Assembly (NCBI GenBank): GCA_964036275.1
Contig: OZ038434.1
Span: forward strand, 7,955,060-8,019,059
DNA length: 64,000 nucleotides
Direction: 5' to 3'
Origin: Litoditis marina
Lineage: Eukaryota > Nematoda > Chromadorea > Rhabditida > Rhabditidae
Shown piece after piece: positions 63,482 to 64,000 of the stretch. Both the position numbers and the translations under genes were made by a program. Position 1 is the stretch's first letter. The number at the start of each line of letters is the position of its first letter. The notes beneath the pieces were generated by a model. The model searched no databases, was not told the origin of the DNA, and saw only the letters and a program-made list of their open reading frames with translations.

Positions 63482-64000
63482 TCAGTCTTCACGTTCAAAA
63501 ATCCTACTCACTCTCGTGAATCACATAATCTTAGATATATGATAGGAAATTGCCAACCGTTTCCGCAAATTTCGATTGACTTTCGAACTGCGTGAAATAG
63601 AATGAATCATAGATTACATGCTTCAGACTGCCGCCCCACATGCGATACCCTGTGGGGGATCCCCGTTCGCCCAATGGTCGGGTGATGATGGAGGCCATGC
63701 AGGAACAGCAGGGATACGGTAGCGACGGGAGCGAGACACTCAGTCTACACTCGGCCAACTCCATGCCCGTAGTCAGGTGAGATCTCACGAGAATAAGTGA
63801 AAAGCTCAACAATTTGAATGAATTATTATGATAAGATTGATTGGAATGAAACACTTCGAAATTGTCGGAAGTCAGAGTCGAAACAGGTCTCATCCTTTAC
63901 TGAGGATTAACATATATTCCATCAAAGTCCTTTAGACACAGAAGGTGTTTTACCAATAAACAATGAACACTGGCAGTTTTTTGATGTTGAAGAAACTGCG
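44340..64000 (+). CDS. unc-10: RIM, Rab3-interacting active-zone scaffold (unc-10 homologue), 3' end outside window
   Basis: Thirty phase-consistent exons (last one seen ends at 63776) encode about 1044 aa: an N-terminal Rab-binding helix and zinc finger, a long Ser/Arg/Gln linker, a PDZ domain, a C2A domain, and an Arg/Tyr/Pro-rich linker. The second C2 domain of the family must lie to the right. RIM organises synaptic-vesicle docking and priming and Ca2+-channel coupling at the presynaptic active zone. The start MEDPMMPDLSHLSAEERE aligns with the mammalian start PDLSHLTEEE, and ATG is 8 nt after the acceptor CGAGTTTCAG, suggesting a trans-spliced leader. Intron 1 (2.5 kb) and intron 13 (2.6 kb) are the largest. 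Exons are in the block entries. Confidence 0.95.
44963..45010 (+). repeat. One end of the GTTAAAGGGACCG element
   Basis: GTTAAAGGGACCGTACCTCT followed by TTGAG matches the left end of the element at 48180. The opposite end was not identified. Confidence 0.6.
45291..45470. repeat. CT-rich low-complexity tract
   Basis: About 180 bp of CTCTCT/TTTCC sequence, which creates artefactual Ser/Leu and Arg/Glu reading frames on the two strands. Confidence 0.9.
47936..48115. mobile_element. GGCGGCGTAGC MITE, copy 1
   Basis: 180 bp with inverted ends GGCGGCGTAGCAA / TTGCTACGCCGCC and inner repeats of CTCATGAGATATCTCATGAG type. It lies in RIM intron 4. The same family occurs at 50253-50432 and, degraded, at 38143. 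Confidence 0.88.
48180..48693. mobile_element. 514-bp element with AGTTAAAGGGACCG termini
   Basis: Left end AGTTAAAGGGACCGTACCTC and right end AAACGGTCCCTTTAACT are inverted repeats. The interior (reading frame 48145-48387) encodes nothing recognisable. It lies in RIM intron 4. Related single ends occur near 44963 and 59113. Confidence 0.75.
49680..49740. repeat. GA-rich tract in RIM intron 5
   Basis: Impure GAGAGA sequence of about 60 bp. Confidence 0.85.
50253..50432. mobile_element. GGCGGCGTAGC MITE, copy 2
   Basis: 180 bp, same family as 47936-48115 but inserted in the opposite orientation, in RIM intron 7. The two copies differ by scattered substitutions. Confidence 0.88.
52371..54974 (+). 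other. RIM intron 13
   Basis: 2.6 kb containing the MULE-like MITE and no recognised exon. An alternative promoter or exon here would fit the isoform structure known for RIM genes, but none is visible. Confidence 0.5.
54270..54492. mobile_element. MULE-like MITE, copy 2
   Basis: 223 bp, nearly identical to 27776-28011, in RIM intron 13. The 9-bp sequence TCACAAGTT flanks it on both sides (54261-54269 and 54493-54501). The ends GGCGAATTC / GGAATTGGCC and arms with GGTTAAC runs form a long hairpin. Confidence 0.92.
56459..58190 (+). other. unc-10: RIM exons 17-19: PDZ domain
   Basis: Exons 56459-56560, 57743-57842, 58067-58190. RLIGHMVLHRTDSG, then DLGLKVVGGR (the carboxylate-binding GLGF-type loop, here LGLK), LGAFVTRVKAGSVAD, and GDEVLEWNGQQLQNATFDQVYEII are in order. 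In RIM proteins this PDZ binds ELKS/Bruchpilot and Ca2+ channels. Intron 17 (56561-57742) is 1.2 kb. Confidence 0.95.
59113..59150 (+). repeat. Diverged end of the GTTAAAGGGACCG element
   Basis: GTTAAAGAAACCGTTCCCCT then ATAATTTGAG resembles the left ends at 44963 and 48180. It lies in RIM intron 21. Confidence 0.4.
60437..60649. mobile_element. 213-bp MITE with perfect 24-bp inverted ends
   Basis: The ends CCATTCCTACTGAGACTCCT(ACAG) and (CTGT)AGGAGTCTCAGTAGGAATGG are exact reverse complements over 24 bp. It lies in RIM intron 22. Related ends occur at 9164 and 34905. Confidence 0.88.
61925..63776 (+). other. unc-10: RIM exons 26-30: linker between the C2 domains
   Basis: Exons 61925-62033, 62191-62302, 62673-62794, 63051-63138, 63627-63776, all in phase. 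The peptide is rich in Arg, Tyr, Pro and Met (RQRKLSQYTGYPPRPQ; GFGYNARPPPPPHMN; YMRRSRTYDRPAG; SRMYSRHQPDQWEDAA). Exon 28 ends at 62794 (donor GTGGGT); reading on instead meets a stop at WYS. The region past 63776 begins an intron with GTGAGA. Confidence 0.85.
63437..63478. repeat. (AT)n microsatellite
   Basis: About 20 AT units in RIM intron 29. Confidence 0.97.

Overview
The window is nuclear DNA of an animal, almost certainly a nematode and probably a rhabditid-type one. It is about 38-40% GC, with short exons, TTTTCAG-type splice acceptors, several start codons 2-31 nt behind a strong acceptor (as at spliced-leader sites), and worm-like gene families. No species is claimed. All gene models were built by hand from splice sites and reading-frame phase; there is no transcript evidence.

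Layout: (1) 0.2-2.7 kb, large inverted repeats flanking a chain of in-phase exons of unknown identity. (2) 3.7-5.1 kb (+), complete TRAPPC1, a TRAPP vesicle-tethering subunit of 140 aa. (3) 6.0-8.7 kb (-), a short single-finger GATA transcription factor, tail-to-tail with TRAPPC1. (4) 11.6-12.8 kb (+), a 5'-truncated non-LTR retrotransposon. (5) 12.9-23.4 kb (-), complete TBCK (pseudokinase, TBC and rhodanese domains), 23 exons, 861 aa. (6) 23.6-27.4 kb (-), complete eIF4A, 10 exons, 404 aa, only 195 bp upstream of TBCK and arranged like an operon. (7) 28.1-34.2 kb (+), complete PIX-type Rho-family GEF (SH3-DH-PH-coiled coil), 17 exons, 644 aa. (8) 34.2-44.3 kb, about 10 kb of gene-poor DNA. 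(9) 44.3 kb to the right edge (+), RIM/unc-10, the active-zone scaffold: zinc finger, PDZ and C2A are present, and the second C2 domain must lie beyond the edge (30 exons seen).

The genes do not form one pathway. eIF4A and TBCK may be co-transcribed. PIX and RIM are both signalling or synaptic scaffolds on the same strand. From memory, elt-3, pix-1 and unc-10 are all X-linked in Caenorhabditis elegans, so this may be an ancestral X segment.

Non-coding DNA is rich in small inverted-repeat transposons (at least seven families, several with clear target-site duplications), a 104-bp satellite with 312-bp higher-order structure, tRNA-derived sequences and a dispersed 13-mer. No CRISPR array, rRNA, intact tRNA, prokaryotic operon or viral gene was seen.
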